Origin: Desulfonatronaceae bacterium UBA663
Lineage (GTDB): Bacteria > Desulfobacterota > Desulfovibrionia > Desulfovibrionales > Desulfonatronaceae
Assembly: GCA_002299865.1 (NCBI GenBank)
Contig: DBNV01000063.1
Location: forward strand, 1-6,232
Length of the DNA: 6,232 bases
Direction of reading: 5' to 3'
Shown: positions 6,194 through 6,232 of the stretch, one piece after another
Layout of the letters: each line of letters opens with the position of its first letter
Position numbering within the stretch: position 1 is the stretch's first letter
Position numbers and translations under genes: made by a program
The notes under the pieces: model-generated
Told to the model about the DNA's origin: nothing
The model's input: the letters and a program-made list of their open reading frames with translations, nothing else
The model's database searches: none

Positions 6194-6232
6194 TCTTCCG
6201 TGTTGCTTTGAAGGCGGCATGCCCCGTGATGG

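Noticed and set aside
6157..6231. Possible C-terminus of an upstream minus-strand gene, ending GGRFSWTPPYF and stopping at a TAG that overlaps the rmlB ribosome binding site
   Set aside because: Only about 24 codons are visible and the other two frames are also open over most of the stretch, so it cannot be told from chance; the hairpin there competes as an explanation.

Overview
The window holds two blocks of bacterial genes that face each other across a gap of about 340 bases. The left block (about 1-2777, + strand) has a moderate base composition, by eye somewhat under 50% GC with stretches near one third GC. It encodes a fused two-domain inner-membrane permease and an ATPase of an FbpB/FbpC-type ABC importer, the family that takes up ferric iron, thiamine and related solutes. 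The right block (3115-6147, - strand) is clearly GC-richer, by eye about 60% with local peaks near 70%. It encodes a 637-residue fusion of dTDP-glucose 4,6-dehydratase (RmlB) with dTDP-4-dehydrorhamnose reductase (RmlD), followed after three bases by alanine racemase (Alr).

Gene style (Shine-Dalgarno sites, tight spacing, envelope-sugar enzymes, FbpBC-type importer) fits a Gram-negative proteobacterium-like organism. The right half reminds me of sulfate-reducing Desulfovibrio-type genomes, but this is an impression and no species can be named. The composition break between the blocks suggests that one of them was acquired or that the window spans a genomic-island edge.

Left block: permease and ATPase are separated by 21 bases and surely co-transcribed. 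The substrate-binding protein is not in the window and would be expected upstream of base 1. The start of the permease gene carries a perfect 38-bp palindrome (66-103), which either forms part of the coding sequence or is a hairpin preceding a later start.

Middle (2778-3114): no well-supported gene. It holds a 90-codon minus-strand frame whose first residues and upstream DNA resemble the beginning of a REP-associated (Y1, IS200-like) transposase, bounded by an imperfect inverted repeat. It may be an internally deleted mobile element sitting exactly at the composition break.

Right block: RmlB and RmlD catalyse steps 2 and 4 of dTDP-L-rhamnose synthesis and Alr makes D-alanine, so this operon supplies cell-envelope precursors. 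Inside the fusion, exactly at the RmlB/RmlD boundary, lies a strong Shine-Dalgarno sequence followed at 7 nt by an in-frame GTG that overlaps an out-of-frame TGA (GTGA). This is the anatomy of an ancestral two-gene junction and suggests that free RmlD may also be made. I consider this the most interesting signal. I found no CRISPR array, tRNA, rRNA or evident novel defence system.
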